Part shown: one piece after another, positions 1-7,400 of the stretch
Layout: the number at the start of each line of letters is the position of its first letter
How positions within the stretch are numbered: the stretch's first letter is position 1
Assembly (NCBI GenBank): GCA_016206945.1
Contig: JACQQP010000150.1
Coordinates: 1 to 9,305, forward strand
Direction: 5' to 3'
Length of the DNA: 9,305 nt
DNA from: Candidatus Omnitrophota bacterium
GTDB taxonomy: Bacteria; Omnitrophota; Omnitrophia; Omnitrophales; Danuiimicrobiaceae
The notes under the pieces: model-generated
Told to the model about the DNA's origin: nothing
The model's input: only the letters and a program-made list of their open reading frames with translations
The model's database searches: none
Position numbers and translations under genes: made by a program

Positions 1-156
1 CCGCGTGTGATTGAACAGACCATTCGCCAGAAATTACCTCCAGACTTTCAAACCTCAGAATTTCTGTTGGAACACGGTTTAATTGATCTCGTCGTTCCAC
101 GGAAAGATTTGAAACGTACCATTGTTCAGCTGATTTCGTATTGCACGAAAAATTGA
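1..156 (+). CDS. accD: Acetyl-CoA carboxylase carboxyltransferase subunit beta, C-terminal fragment
   Basis: The window opens inside this gene, in frame from base 1; 51 codons are visible before a TGA stop. The reading begins PRVIEQTIRQKLP and continues with SEFLLEHGLIDLVVPRKDLK, the conserved C-terminal end of AccD, where the crotonase-like carboxyltransferase fold finishes. AccD pairs with AccA in the cytoplasm to move the carboxyl group from carboxybiotin (on AccB) to acetyl-CoA, making malonyl-CoA for fatty-acid synthesis. The N-terminal zinc ribbon and the main catalytic core lie outside the window. The end looks normal, with only about ten residues after the conserved RKDLK. The next gene starts 12 bases later on the same strand, so the two may share a transcript, although their functions do not obviously match. 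Confidence 0.93.
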   Translation, partial: PRVIEQTIRQKLPPDFQTSEFLLEHGLIDLVVPRKDLKRTIVQLISYCTKN

Positions 157-168
157 TAGGATTTAAAG

Positions 169-1272
169 ATGGCCGAAGTTAAAATTAGGAATGTTTCCAA
201 AGTGTTCGATGACGACGTCATTGCCGTCAATGACGTGAGCTTAGACATTAAAGACAAGGAGTTTGTCGTTTTGGTCGGCCCTTCTGGCTGTGGGAAGTCG
301 ACAACCCTGAGGATGGTGGCCGGCCTGGAAACAGTAACGAAAGGCGAAATTTACATCAATGGCCAAATGGTTAATGACGTGCCCGCCAAGAGCCGCGATA
401 TCGCCATGGTATTTCAAAATTATGCCCTGTACCCGCATATGAGCGTTTACGATAACCTGGCTTTTGGATTGCGCCTCCGGCACTTTCCAACTTATGAGGT
501 GGAGCGGCGGGTTCGCGAGGCCGCGGATATCCTAGGAATTACGGACCGCTTGAAACGAAAACCGAAGGAACTTTCAGGCGGTGAGAGACAGCGGGTTGCG
601 GTCGGACGGGCGATTGTACGAAAACCGAAAGTATTCCTTTTTGACGAGCCTCTGAGCAATTTAGATGCAAAGCTTAGAGTCCAAATGAGAATGGAGTTGA
701 AAAAGCTTCACAAGCGGCTTCAGTCCACGATGGTTTATGTAACTCATGATCAAGTAGAGGCGTTAACCCTGGGAGACCGAATTGTGGTTATGAAAGATGG
801 AGTGATTCAGCAAATTGCAGATCCCATCGGATTGTATGAGTCGCCCGTCAATAAATTCGTTGCAGGATTTATTGGATCCCCTCCCTCCAATTTTTTGAAG
901 GGTAAAATTATGCCCAGGAACGGCGAGCTTTATTTTACGGATGACGGGATTCGACTCAAAGTTTTAAAACAACACTATGACAAGCTAACTCCTTACCTCA
1001 ACCAAGACATTTATCTGGGGATTCGCCCCGAAGATGTGTATGACAAACTGTTCGCTCAAGATGCTTCCGAAGAATTCATTATTACAGGCACAGTGGATCT
1101 GGTTGAACCGATGGGTTCGGAGATTTATCTTTATTTTTCGGCAGGGCGTAATACGTTTATTGTCCGTGTCAATAACCAGGATACCGCTACGGCCAATCAA
1201 GATCTCCAACTTGTCTTTGACATGTCCAAAGCTCATTTTTTTGATCCCAGAACTGAAAAGGCCGTTGTCTAG
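169..1272 (+). CDS. ugpC: Sugar/glycerol-3-phosphate-type ABC transporter ATP-binding protein (MalK/UgpC/MsmK family)
   Basis: This is a complete 367-residue ATPase, the usual length for the CUT1 (carbohydrate uptake) ATPase family. Visible motifs: Walker A GPSGCGKST (37-45), Q-loop Q83 in VFQNYALYPHMSV, signature LSGGERQR (135-142, with E where Q is most common), Walker B VFLFDEP (155-161), D-loop SNLD (163-166) and H-loop H193. The C-terminal third (about 235-367) has the GIRPEDV stretch and the OB-fold/TOBE region that marks MalK-like proteins. By family it sits on the inner face of the cytoplasmic membrane as a homodimer and powers uptake of sugars or glycerol-3-phosphate. No permease or binding-protein gene is in the window, so it may be a shared ATPase serving transporters elsewhere, as MsmK does. 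The substrate cannot be told from the sequence; ugpC is a family-level label. An AGG at 158-160 lies 8 bases before the ATG. Confidence 0.9.
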   Translation: MAEVKIRNVSKVFDDDVIAVNDVSLDIKDKEFVVLVGPSGCGKSTTLRMVAGLETVTKGEIYINGQMVNDVPAKSRDIAMVFQNYALYPHMSVYDNLAFGLRLRHFPTYEVERRVREAADILGITDRLKRKPKELSGGERQRVAVGRAIVRKPKVFLFDEPLSNLDAKLRVQMRMELKKLHKRLQSTMVYVTHDQVEALTLGDRIVVMKDGVIQQIADPIGLYESPVNKFVAGFIGSPPSNFLKGKIMPRNGELYFTDDGIRLKVLKQHYDKLTPYLNQDIYLGIRPEDVYDKLFAQDASEEFIITGTVDLVEPMGSEIYLYFSAGRNTFIVRVNNQDTATANQDLQLVFDMSKAHFFDPRTEKAVV

Positions 1273-1361
1273 TTCTTTATCAAAACCGCGTGTTATCCAT
1301 TCCACCTTTTGCATGTCTTTCGCCTCGGAGGATGGCTTTTCTCTACCATGAGAGTTAACGC

Positions 1362-2816
1362 ATGAAAGCGTTGGCCATACGCTTGTATCAAAACTGGGCA
1401 GAAAAGTTATCGCTCGTTGCGTCGTATTTAATCCTATTTCTGCTCGGCTTTTTGTGTCTTACTTTTTTAAGCCGACTCAGCATAACGTCAGGCGGTCAGC
1501 AACACGTCTTAAGTCTCGTCTTGTTTTCTTTTTTTATTCCAATTATTTTATCCTGGATAGGTTCCCGCATCATGTCGCTCGCCTTTTTTTTGCCGGCTGC
1601 GATTGCTTTTTCAATTTTGACCAGCTGGACAACTGGGTCATTGCGCTATTTGCTTTTCGTTCCGGCCTACGGACTTCTGACTTTTTTGCTTTTTTATCTG
1701 GATCAGCAGAAGAACTCAGAGGTGATTGTTCGCAAGATTGAGATCGAGAGGGCCATTAATAAGAAAAATGACGTGGAGCTCACGTTTCAAGAGGAAGGAA
1801 CGACGATCAGTGTATTTTTCGAAAAATATACGAGCTATTATAACTTGAGGAATCTGGCCGCTGAATTTTCCACGACGCTTTCCTTAAAAGAGTTAAGCCA
1901 GATGATCGTTAGCAAAACGATGGAACTAATCCCGCAAGGAAACTCATGTCTTTTGTTTTTGGCTGAAGCTGCAAGCGGCAGTATCTCTTTAGTCGCATCT
2001 AAGAGCGTTGAGCTAGGCGGTGAAGGGAAGGAGAAAAGCGGCGCTGTCTTCGACTATTGGATTTTACGGAATAGGCAGTCGCTCATCGTCGTGGATACGC
2101 AGAGGGATTTTCGTTTTGACCTCAAGAAGGCGTCCGGTCTCGATGGCATAAGAAGCGTGATCGCGGCCCCCTTAATTTATGCCGGAAAGGTGGCGGGAAC
2201 GCTTAGGATGAACGCGTCAAAAGCAGCTGCTTTTGCAACGGATGATCTTCGGTTGCTCGACGCGATCTCAACGCTTGCTTCCTCTGCTATTTCCAATGCC
2301 ATTCTGTTTAAGAAAACGGAAGAACTTGCGATTCATGATTCCTTAACGGGTTTGTACGTACAGCGGTATTTTTTGGAGCGTTTATCGGAGGAACATCAAC
2401 GCGGTCTCCTGATGAATACACCTTTGACTCTACTCATGTGCGATCTGGATCATTTTAAAGATTGTAATGACCGTTACGGACATGGGATTGGAGATTTCGT
2501 GTTAACGAAAATTTCCGAGCTCCTAACCGAAAAGGCGAGTCATGGTATTGTGGCGCGATATGGAGGAGAGGAATTTTCAATTTTGTTGCCTAAAGTTAAC
2601 TTTCAGGAAGGGTGTCGACTTGCAGAATCAATTCGATCGGCTGTAGTAAATATGAATCTTACGGTACGACGTGAAATGATTCCGATGACCATTTCGATCG
2701 GTGCAGCCTCCGTTCCGAGCGATACGCGGGATGCCGAAGAATTGATCAGAATTGCCGATGAGAGGCTTTATGAGGCGAAAAGCAAAGGAAGGAATAGAGT
2801 ATGGGCAGGCGAGTAG
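1362..2816 (+). CDS. Membrane-bound GAF-GGDEF diguanylate cyclase, no I-site
   Basis: A 484-residue protein predicted to make c-di-GMP from two GTP at the cytoplasmic membrane. Order: four likely membrane helices (about 16-37, 49-67, 70-89, 96-113), a charged helical linker (about 114-155), a GAF-like sensor domain (about 160-315) and a GGDEF domain (326-484). The catalytic domain looks intact: DSLTGLY at 326, CDLDHFK with its metal-binding aspartates, NDRYGHGIGD, active-site GGEEF at 401-405, SIGAAS, and a closing LYEAKSKGRNRV. At the position of the RxxD product-inhibition site (392-395) it has ASHG, so allosteric feedback by c-di-GMP through that site is not expected. An in-frame stop at 1356-1358 rules out an earlier start, and GAGAG at 1350-1354 is a fair ribosome site. 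The next gene overlaps its end by 16 bases and has the same architecture. The GAF ligand is unknown. Confidence 0.88.
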   Translation: MKALAIRLYQNWAEKLSLVASYLILFLLGFLCLTFLSRLSITSGGQQHVLSLVLFSFFIPIILSWIGSRIMSLAFFLPAAIAFSILTSWTTGSLRYLLFVPAYGLLTFLLFYLDQQKNSEVIVRKIEIERAINKKNDVELTFQEEGTTISVFFEKYTSYYNLRNLAAEFSTTLSLKELSQMIVSKTMELIPQGNSCLLFLAEAASGSISLVASKSVELGGEGKEKSGAVFDYWILRNRQSLIVVDTQRDFRFDLKKASGLDGIRSVIAAPLIYAGKVAGTLRMNASKAAAFATDDLRLLDAISTLASSAISNAILFKKTEELAIHDSLTGLYVQRYFLERLSEEHQRGLLMNTPLTLLMCDLDHFKDCNDRYGHGIGDFVLTKISELLTEKASHGIVARYGGEEFSILLPKVNFQEGCRLAESIRSAVVNMNLTVRREMIPMTISIGAASVPSDTRDAEELIRIADERLYEAKSKGRNRVWAGE

Positions 2817-4222
2817 CCATTTTCTTCGTCCTTGTGTTGTTTCTTGCGCTCCATCTGAGTCATCGTGCAGGTCCTATTTATTTATTTCTTGCGATCCCTT
2901 TCCTTTTTTTATCTGCGTTCCTTTTTTTTACGCTCAATGATCGCGTTTGCGCGATTGGTGTGGTTGCATTTTCTGTAGCGGCGATTGCCTATGAATGGGT
3001 TCGAAGCAACGACGCGAGCTATTTCGTTTCTATTGGTCTTTATGCTTTTGCCTTGTGGGTTGTGCAACGTTATCGTGATGTCTGGAATCGCAAAATTGAG
3101 GGAATAGAGCTACAAAAACGGGAAATGGAAAAAGAAACAAAGACGCTAGAGGAACGGCATTTGACTCGTTTGGAAAGCCTGAAACATCTGGAAAAGCGTG
3201 TGAACGGTTTGGTTCATTTGTTTGAAATCGCACGTCATTTTAATGAATGCCTGGATTTTTCCCGTCTCATTTCAATACTGAACGTGGAAATTGTGCGAGA
3301 AGTTTCCTTTACAAGAGGAACCGTTATTCTCCTTAAGTCTGAACCCAATGCAGAAAAGGGTATCGAGCGTTGCTTTTCCTTCGGTTCCCAGCAGAGAATG
3401 GACGAAGACCTTTCGGCTCAGTTTGCCCAAGAGTGCCTGAACGTTATCGGGTCCTCAAGTCAAGTGATTAAAATTGAACCTGCCCATTCCCAGGATCGAT
3501 TACGTTTTAGTTCCTACGGAACCCAATTTCCGCTTTGGCTGTTTCCTCTATTTGTCGAACATCACTTAATCGCCGTACTTGCGGTCGAAGGGGGGGACAT
3601 GAATGATTTTCAGAAACTTGAAATTCTAGCCTCCCAATTAGCGCTGCAAGTCAAGAAGATACGCCTTTATGAAACGGTTAAGGAGACCTCAATCTTAGAC
3701 GGTCTTACGAATGTGTTTGTTCGTCGTCATTTTTTGGAACGATTCTACGAGGAGTTAAGGCGAGCGGTCCGTTTTCGGTTTCCACTTTCGGTTTTAATGG
3801 TGGACGTTGATCATTTCAAAAGTTATAATGACGAATTTGGGCATCTTGTGGGCGACCGTGCGTTGCGTGAGGTAGCCCAAATTATTCGAGCCAATATCAG
3901 ACGAGTGGATGTCATTGGGCGCTATGGCGGAGAGGAATTTCTTATTGTGGCGCCTGAAATCGAGAAGAAACAAGGTTTTGAATTGGCTGAAAGGGTTCGC
4001 TCTGCAGTGGCGCGAAAGCGTCTTCAGCTCTACGACGAGGAAATACAACTAACCGTGAGTATTGGGCTTAGCTCTTTTCCGGAAGATATGCCGGGAGGCT
4101 CTCTGCCTATTGAAGGAGTGGATTTTTCCCAGGACTTTGTTTCTCTCCTCATCGAAAAGGCCGATCAAGCTCTTTATCGAGCCAAAGAGGAAGGGCGGAA
4201 TCGGGTAGTTGGTTGTTCCTGA
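2801..4222 (+). CDS. Membrane-bound GAF-GGDEF diguanylate cyclase with RxxD inhibitory site
   Basis: A 473-residue relative of the preceding gene, starting inside its last codons; AAGGAAGG at 2785-2792 lies 8 bases before the ATG. Order: about four hydrophobic helices (5-19, 26-45, 49-66, 73-89), a strongly charged coiled-coil stretch (about 93-135, rich in E, K and R), a divergent GAF-like domain (about 136-290) and a GGDEF domain (300-473). Catalytic features are present: DGLTNVFVRRHFLE at 300, VDVDHFK, NDEFGHLVGD, GGEEF at 376-380, and LYRAKEEGRNRV near the end. Residues 367-370 read RRVD, a textbook RxxD I-site five residues before GGEEF, so product inhibition by c-di-GMP is expected. A short insertion (around 430-447, Gly/Pro-rich then FSQDF) sits between the SIGLSSFPED strand and the last helix. 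It is probably translationally coupled to the upstream cyclase. The signal it senses is unknown. Confidence 0.88.
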   Translation: MGRRVAIFFVLVLFLALHLSHRAGPIYLFLAIPFLFLSAFLFFTLNDRVCAIGVVAFSVAAIAYEWVRSNDASYFVSIGLYAFALWVVQRYRDVWNRKIEGIELQKREMEKETKTLEERHLTRLESLKHLEKRVNGLVHLFEIARHFNECLDFSRLISILNVEIVREVSFTRGTVILLKSEPNAEKGIERCFSFGSQQRMDEDLSAQFAQECLNVIGSSSQVIKIEPAHSQDRLRFSSYGTQFPLWLFPLFVEHHLIAVLAVEGGDMNDFQKLEILASQLALQVKKIRLYETVKETSILDGLTNVFVRRHFLERFYEELRRAVRFRFPLSVLMVDVDHFKSYNDEFGHLVGDRALREVAQIIRANIRRVDVIGRYGGEEFLIVAPEIEKKQGFELAERVRSAVARKRLQLYDEEIQLTVSIGLSSFPEDMPGGSLPIEGVDFSQDFVSLLIEKADQALYRAKEEGRNRVVGCS

Positions 4223-4252
4223 GAAAGGGATTGGGCAAGGAGGAAAAGTTTT

Positions 4253-4969
4253 ATGAAAATTTTTTTGGACACGGCAAATTTGAGCGAAATTCGTGAAGCC
4301 GCAAGCTGGGGTGTGTTGGACGGCATTACCACAAATCCTTCGCTCGTGAGCAAAGAAGGGCGAGATTTTAAAGAATTGATTCGTGAAATCTGTTCGATTG
4401 TTGACGGCCCTGTCAGTGCAGAAGTGGTTGCGGTAACGAAGAATGAGATCGTTGAGGAGGGGTTGGAGCTTGCTAAAATTCATCGAAATATTGTTGTGAA
4501 GGTCCCTCTCATTGTGGAAGGATTAAAGGCCGTGAAGGTATTAAGTGCGAAAGGAATCAAAGTCAATGTGACGCTTTGCTTTTCAGCGAATCAGGCTCTT
4601 TTGGCGGCCAAGGCGGGCGCTGCCTATATTAGTCCCTTCATCGGCCGTCTCGATGACATTTCGCATGATGGGATGGCTGTCGTTGGTGACATCAAAACCA
4701 TTTACCAAAACTACGGTTATTCCACTCAAATTCTTACTGCGAGCATACGAAATCCGCTCCACGTTTTGGAAGCTGCGAAAATGGGTTCTCATGTCGCCAC
4801 GATGCCCTTCAAGGTGCTGGAACAGATTGTGAAACACCCTTTGACCGATATGGGGCTCAAGCGTTTTCTGAGTGATTGGGATAAGTTTCTGAAGGAGAAA
4901 GAGAGTTTCTTGCCGCCGAAGGACGGATCCGCCTTACGTCTAGCGGAAAAGGCACACGGAGTCTCCTAA
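4253..4969 (+). CDS. tal: Transaldolase, small TalC/MipB (FSA-like) family
   Basis: A 238-residue cytoplasmic TIM-barrel enzyme of the short transaldolase / fructose-6-phosphate aldolase family. Seen: MKIFLDTANLSEI at the start with D6, TTNPS (26-30), the Schiff-base lysine K83 in VVKVPL, NVTLCFS (105-111), and SPFIGRLDD (127-135). Two residues that separate the two activities in the family point to transaldolase: E57 where E. coli FSA has Gln59, and F129 where FSA has Tyr131 (numbering offset by two, matching K83 to K85). The predicted reaction moves a dihydroxyacetone unit between sedoheptulose-7-phosphate/glyceraldehyde-3-phosphate and erythrose-4-phosphate/fructose-6-phosphate in the pentose phosphate pathway. 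It is about 20 residues longer than the common 214-220, with a charged C-terminal tail. A strong AAGGAGG (4237-4243) lies 9 bases before the ATG, suggesting good expression. lptD follows after 3 bases. Confidence 0.9.
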   Translation: MKIFLDTANLSEIREAASWGVLDGITTNPSLVSKEGRDFKELIREICSIVDGPVSAEVVAVTKNEIVEEGLELAKIHRNIVVKVPLIVEGLKAVKVLSAKGIKVNVTLCFSANQALLAAKAGAAYISPFIGRLDDISHDGMAVVGDIKTIYQNYGYSTQILTASIRNPLHVLEAAKMGSHVATMPFKVLEQIVKHPLTDMGLKRFLSDWDKFLKEKESFLPPKDGSALRLAEKAHGVS

Positions 4970-4972
4970 AAT

Positions 4973-7303
4973 ATGCGCCTTTGCCCTCCAGCGATCAAAG
5001 GTCTTCCATTTTTTATCTACTTTTGTTTCATCTTTTTTGGATGTTTTCTTTTCGCGCCACAAACGGTTGCCGAACCCCCGTCCGACGATGAGGTGGAAGC
5101 AGTCGCTGACAATTTACAGTATTTGGAAAACGAACGGAAGCTCGTCGGCACCGGCAATGTCGTTATCACGTATAGGGATATCGAATTAACTGCTGACCAA
5201 GCCGAAGTGAACGTGGAGACAAAAGAAGCGCATGCGACAGGTCATGTGGTCGTCCGTCAGCTTGGGAAAACGCTTTCTGGAAACGAAGTATTTTTCGATT
5301 TTAAGAATAATTCAGGGTCTTTTCCCGACGGCCGTTTCTTTCAATTTCCGTGGTACGGGTTCGGCAAGCAACTGGAACAAGTCAGTAAAAATAAGATTAC
5401 GGCTCGCGATGTATTTATTACTTCGTGCGATTTGCCTCATCCGCATTATGACGTTAAGGCGAGCCAAACGGATATATATCCTGGAGATAAAATTGTCGCG
5501 AAGAATGTCACGTTCCGCATTTTGGAAGTCCCCGTTTTTTGGTGGCCTTACCTGATCATCCCCCTCAACCAAAATGCGCCATTCGACATAACGCCGGGGT
5601 ATTCGGATGAGTATGGCGCATTTGTTTTGGCTTCAAAGGGTTTCTCGGTGAGTAAAAACGTGAGCGGACGCCTGCGTTTCGATTGGTATTCCAAGCGTGG
5701 CTTTGGCTATGGCGCTGATATCAATTATAAATTCGATCGATTAGGACTTGGGCAGGTGAAGTTATATGGCATCAATGATGAAGAAGCGCCCAATCAACGT
5801 GCCGATAATCCCTTCTCAGATAAAAGTGAGGAATATCGCGGGCGTGTGAGTTGGAGACATAAGACGCGGATTGATCCTCGCACGACACTTCATCTTCAGT
5901 GGAATGAGCTGAGCGATGAGCGTTTTCTTCAGGATTTTTTCGAGCGTGAACACCGGGAAGAAATAAATCCGAACTCATTTCTGACGATTACGCGCAGCGA
6001 AGATGACTATAGTTTGGTCACCCACGTAGAAAAGCGCGCGAACCGTTTCCAAACCGTGGCTGAAAAATTACCCGAAGTTGTTTTTACCTGGTTCAGAAAA
6101 CCTCTTTTCGGAACCAATTTTTATTACACCCACGAGGACGGTTTTGTCAATTTTAACCAGACCAAAGCTTTTTCTCCCGATGGGCCGAACACGGTGCAGT
6201 TCTATACAGATCAAGAGCTTTCGTATCCGTTGCGCTTTTTTCGGTTTTATAATTTTGTCCCGTTCGCGAATTTTCGGGACGATTTCTTTTCTAAAAGTCG
6301 CGAAAAAGAAGATGGAACGAACCGTTTTGTGGGCGGTGGCGGTTTCGATGCCAGCACGCGTTTTTATAACCGGTGGGATTACAGCGGCAAATTTTTAGGG
6401 ATCGAGATCAATCAACTGAGACACGTTTTCGAACCGATCATCCAATATAATTCAATTCGCGTTGCAAGTGTTCATCCGGCCAAGCTCGTCGTAACAGGGC
6501 GCGGCGACCAATTGGATCACCAAGATATTCTTACCCTTGGCGTTGAGAACCGAATTCAGACGAAACGCAGAGTTGGTGGTGCGGAGTCAGCGCGGCGTGT
6601 GGATCTCGTCAGTTTTAACGCCTTTTTGGACTACTCCTTTGGGCCCGGATCTGAGCTTTTGCGGACGCGAGCAAACAAATTTACGGATGCTCGTTTGCAA
6701 ACTATTCTGAGGCCGTATGATTGGTTTGCGCTTCGCAACGATACGGTTTATGACCTTTTGGATCATCAGGTCTTCACGAACAATCTCGATTTGGCGTTTG
6801 ATCCCGGGCGCCTTCATCTTACATTGAGTCACCGCTACACAAATGATCGGCCTAAAGACGGTCGAATTGTCGATAATTTGGTTGTCGAACGACCACACTT
6901 ATCCCTAGATGATGCAGCGTCGAGTAATCAGATTACGGTGGATGCGGTTTACGATTTAAATAAACGTTGGGACATTGGCGGTTATGTTCGCTGGAAAATC
7001 GACGACAACTTGTTGGAAGAATGGGAAATTCGCGCCCAAAGGGATCTTCACGATTGGTTGCTTGATTTTGGTTTCAACGTTCGAAACTCTGATCGCACAG
7101 ACGCCGAAAAGGAATTAAACAAGGAAGTTTTTGTTCAACTTCGCCTGAAAGCGCTTCCTGAAATAGAACTCAAGACGGGACACCGCGCTTCCTTTGCCGA
7201 ATCGCGCATTGGCCGAACCGTCGCTGGTTCCAATGAAGCTCCGCCTCCGCCTTCTTTTTTGGTTTCTCCTGATGCACAGTACGCTTCTCTTTCTACCACA
7301 TAA
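4973..7303 (+). CDS. lptD: LPS-assembly outer-membrane protein LptD
   Basis: A 776-residue outer-membrane protein that receives lipopolysaccharide from the LptA bridge and, with the lipoprotein LptE, places it in the outer leaflet. Seen: a signal peptide (hydrophobic 11-28, probable cut after A33 in TVA), an OstA/LptA-like periplasmic domain (about 40-190) containing ADNLQYLENERKLVGTGNV and the conserved TSCD..HPHYDV segment around C152, then PVFWWPYLIIPL (187-198), which introduces the barrel. The rest alternates polar and hydrophobic residues as a large beta-barrel does. C152 is the only cysteine after the signal peptide, so the intramolecular disulfides of E. coli LptD cannot form. The last strand seems to end at F741 (IELKTGHRASF), leaving a 35-residue tail with four prolines. 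A GGAG lies 11 bases before the ATG; the transaldolase stop is 3 bases upstream. A palindrome begins immediately after the stop. Confidence 0.92.
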   Translation: MRLCPPAIKGLPFFIYFCFIFFGCFLFAPQTVAEPPSDDEVEAVADNLQYLENERKLVGTGNVVITYRDIELTADQAEVNVETKEAHATGHVVVRQLGKTLSGNEVFFDFKNNSGSFPDGRFFQFPWYGFGKQLEQVSKNKITARDVFITSCDLPHPHYDVKASQTDIYPGDKIVAKNVTFRILEVPVFWWPYLIIPLNQNAPFDITPGYSDEYGAFVLASKGFSVSKNVSGRLRFDWYSKRGFGYGADINYKFDRLGLGQVKLYGINDEEAPNQRADNPFSDKSEEYRGRVSWRHKTRIDPRTTLHLQWNELSDERFLQDFFEREHREEINPNSFLTITRSEDDYSLVTHVEKRANRFQTVAEKLPEVVFTWFRKPLFGTNFYYTHEDGFVNFNQTKAFSPDGPNTVQFYTDQELSYPLRFFRFYNFVPFANFRDDFFSKSREKEDGTNRFVGGGGFDASTRFYNRWDYSGKFLGIEINQLRHVFEPIIQYNSIRVASVHPAKLVVTGRGDQLDHQDILTLGVENRIQTKRRVGGAESARRVDLVSFNAFLDYSFGPGSELLRTRANKFTDARLQTILRPYDWFALRNDTVYDLLDHQVFTNNLDLAFDPGRLHLTLSHRYTNDRPKDGRIVDNLVVERPHLSLDDAASSNQITVDAVYDLNKRWDIGGYVRWKIDDNLLEEWEIRAQRDLHDWLLDFGFNVRNSDRTDAEKELNKEVFVQLRLKALPEIELKTGHRASFAESRIGRTVAGSNEAPPPPSFLVSPDAQYASLSTT

Positions 7304-7380
7304 CGGTACCAGTTCCGTTACGGGACAGGTTTTTATTAGAGAGTTGCGAACAAAACCTGTCCCGGCCGGAACTGGTACCG
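7304..7380. repeat. 77-base imperfect inverted repeat (MITE/REP-like element or stable hairpin)
   Basis: The outer arms CGGTACCAGTTCCG (7304-7317) and CGGAACTGGTACCG (7367-7380) are exact reverse complements over 14 bases. The inner arms CGGGACAGGTTTT (7321-7333) and AAAACCTGTCCCG (7352-7364) match over 13 more. An asymmetric bulge (TTA against GC) separates the two stem parts, and the loop is 18 bases (7334-7351). It fills 77 of the 97 bases between lptD and ugd and begins on the base after the lptD stop. There is no T-run after either end, so it does not look like an ordinary intrinsic terminator. The form suits a small non-autonomous mobile repeat of the REP or MITE kind, but no target duplication is visible and only one copy is in the window. 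As RNA it would form a strong stem that could affect mRNA stability or the lptD/ugd expression ratio. Confidence 0.85.
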
Positions 7381-7400
7381 CCTATTGAGGTCAATCCACA

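Noticed and set aside
1265..1296. Possible promoter before the first cyclase: TTGTCT (1265-1270) and TGTTAT (1291-1296).
   Set aside because: The spacing is 20 bases and both hexamers match the consensus poorly, so it is not distinguishable from background, although the 89-base gap is where a promoter would be expected.
1323..1354. Short inverted matches (CCTC/GAGG and CTCT/AGAG) in the 1273-1361 gap as a terminator.
   Set aside because: Stems of four base pairs with no T-run are too weak to call a terminator.
1332..1365. Two tiny ORFs just upstream of the first cyclase: ATG 1332 to TAA 1358 (8 codons) and ATG 1348 to TGA 1365 (5 codons, overlapping the cyclase ATG).
   Set aside because: GGAGG directly abuts the first ATG with no spacing and the second has no good ribosome site. 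Short ORFs of this size arise easily by chance, so leader-peptide control cannot be supported.
4049..4483. Reverse-strand open frame of 144 codons across the cyclase-transaldolase junction.
   Set aside because: It lies antisense to conserved parts of two clear genes, has no recognisable domain, and all neighbours run the other way.
5036..5046. C24 of LptD as a lipoprotein lipobox cysteine.
   Set aside because: The residues before it are F-F-G, which do not fit the usual L-(A/S)-(G/A)-C box, and LptD is processed by signal peptidase I; cleavage after A33 is more plausible.
7304..7380. The palindrome as a rho-independent terminator of lptD.
   Set aside because: The stem is long but is followed by CCTATTGAGG, not a T-tract, and the reverse direction has no T-tract either. 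The T5 lies in the inner arm and loop, before the second half of the stem.
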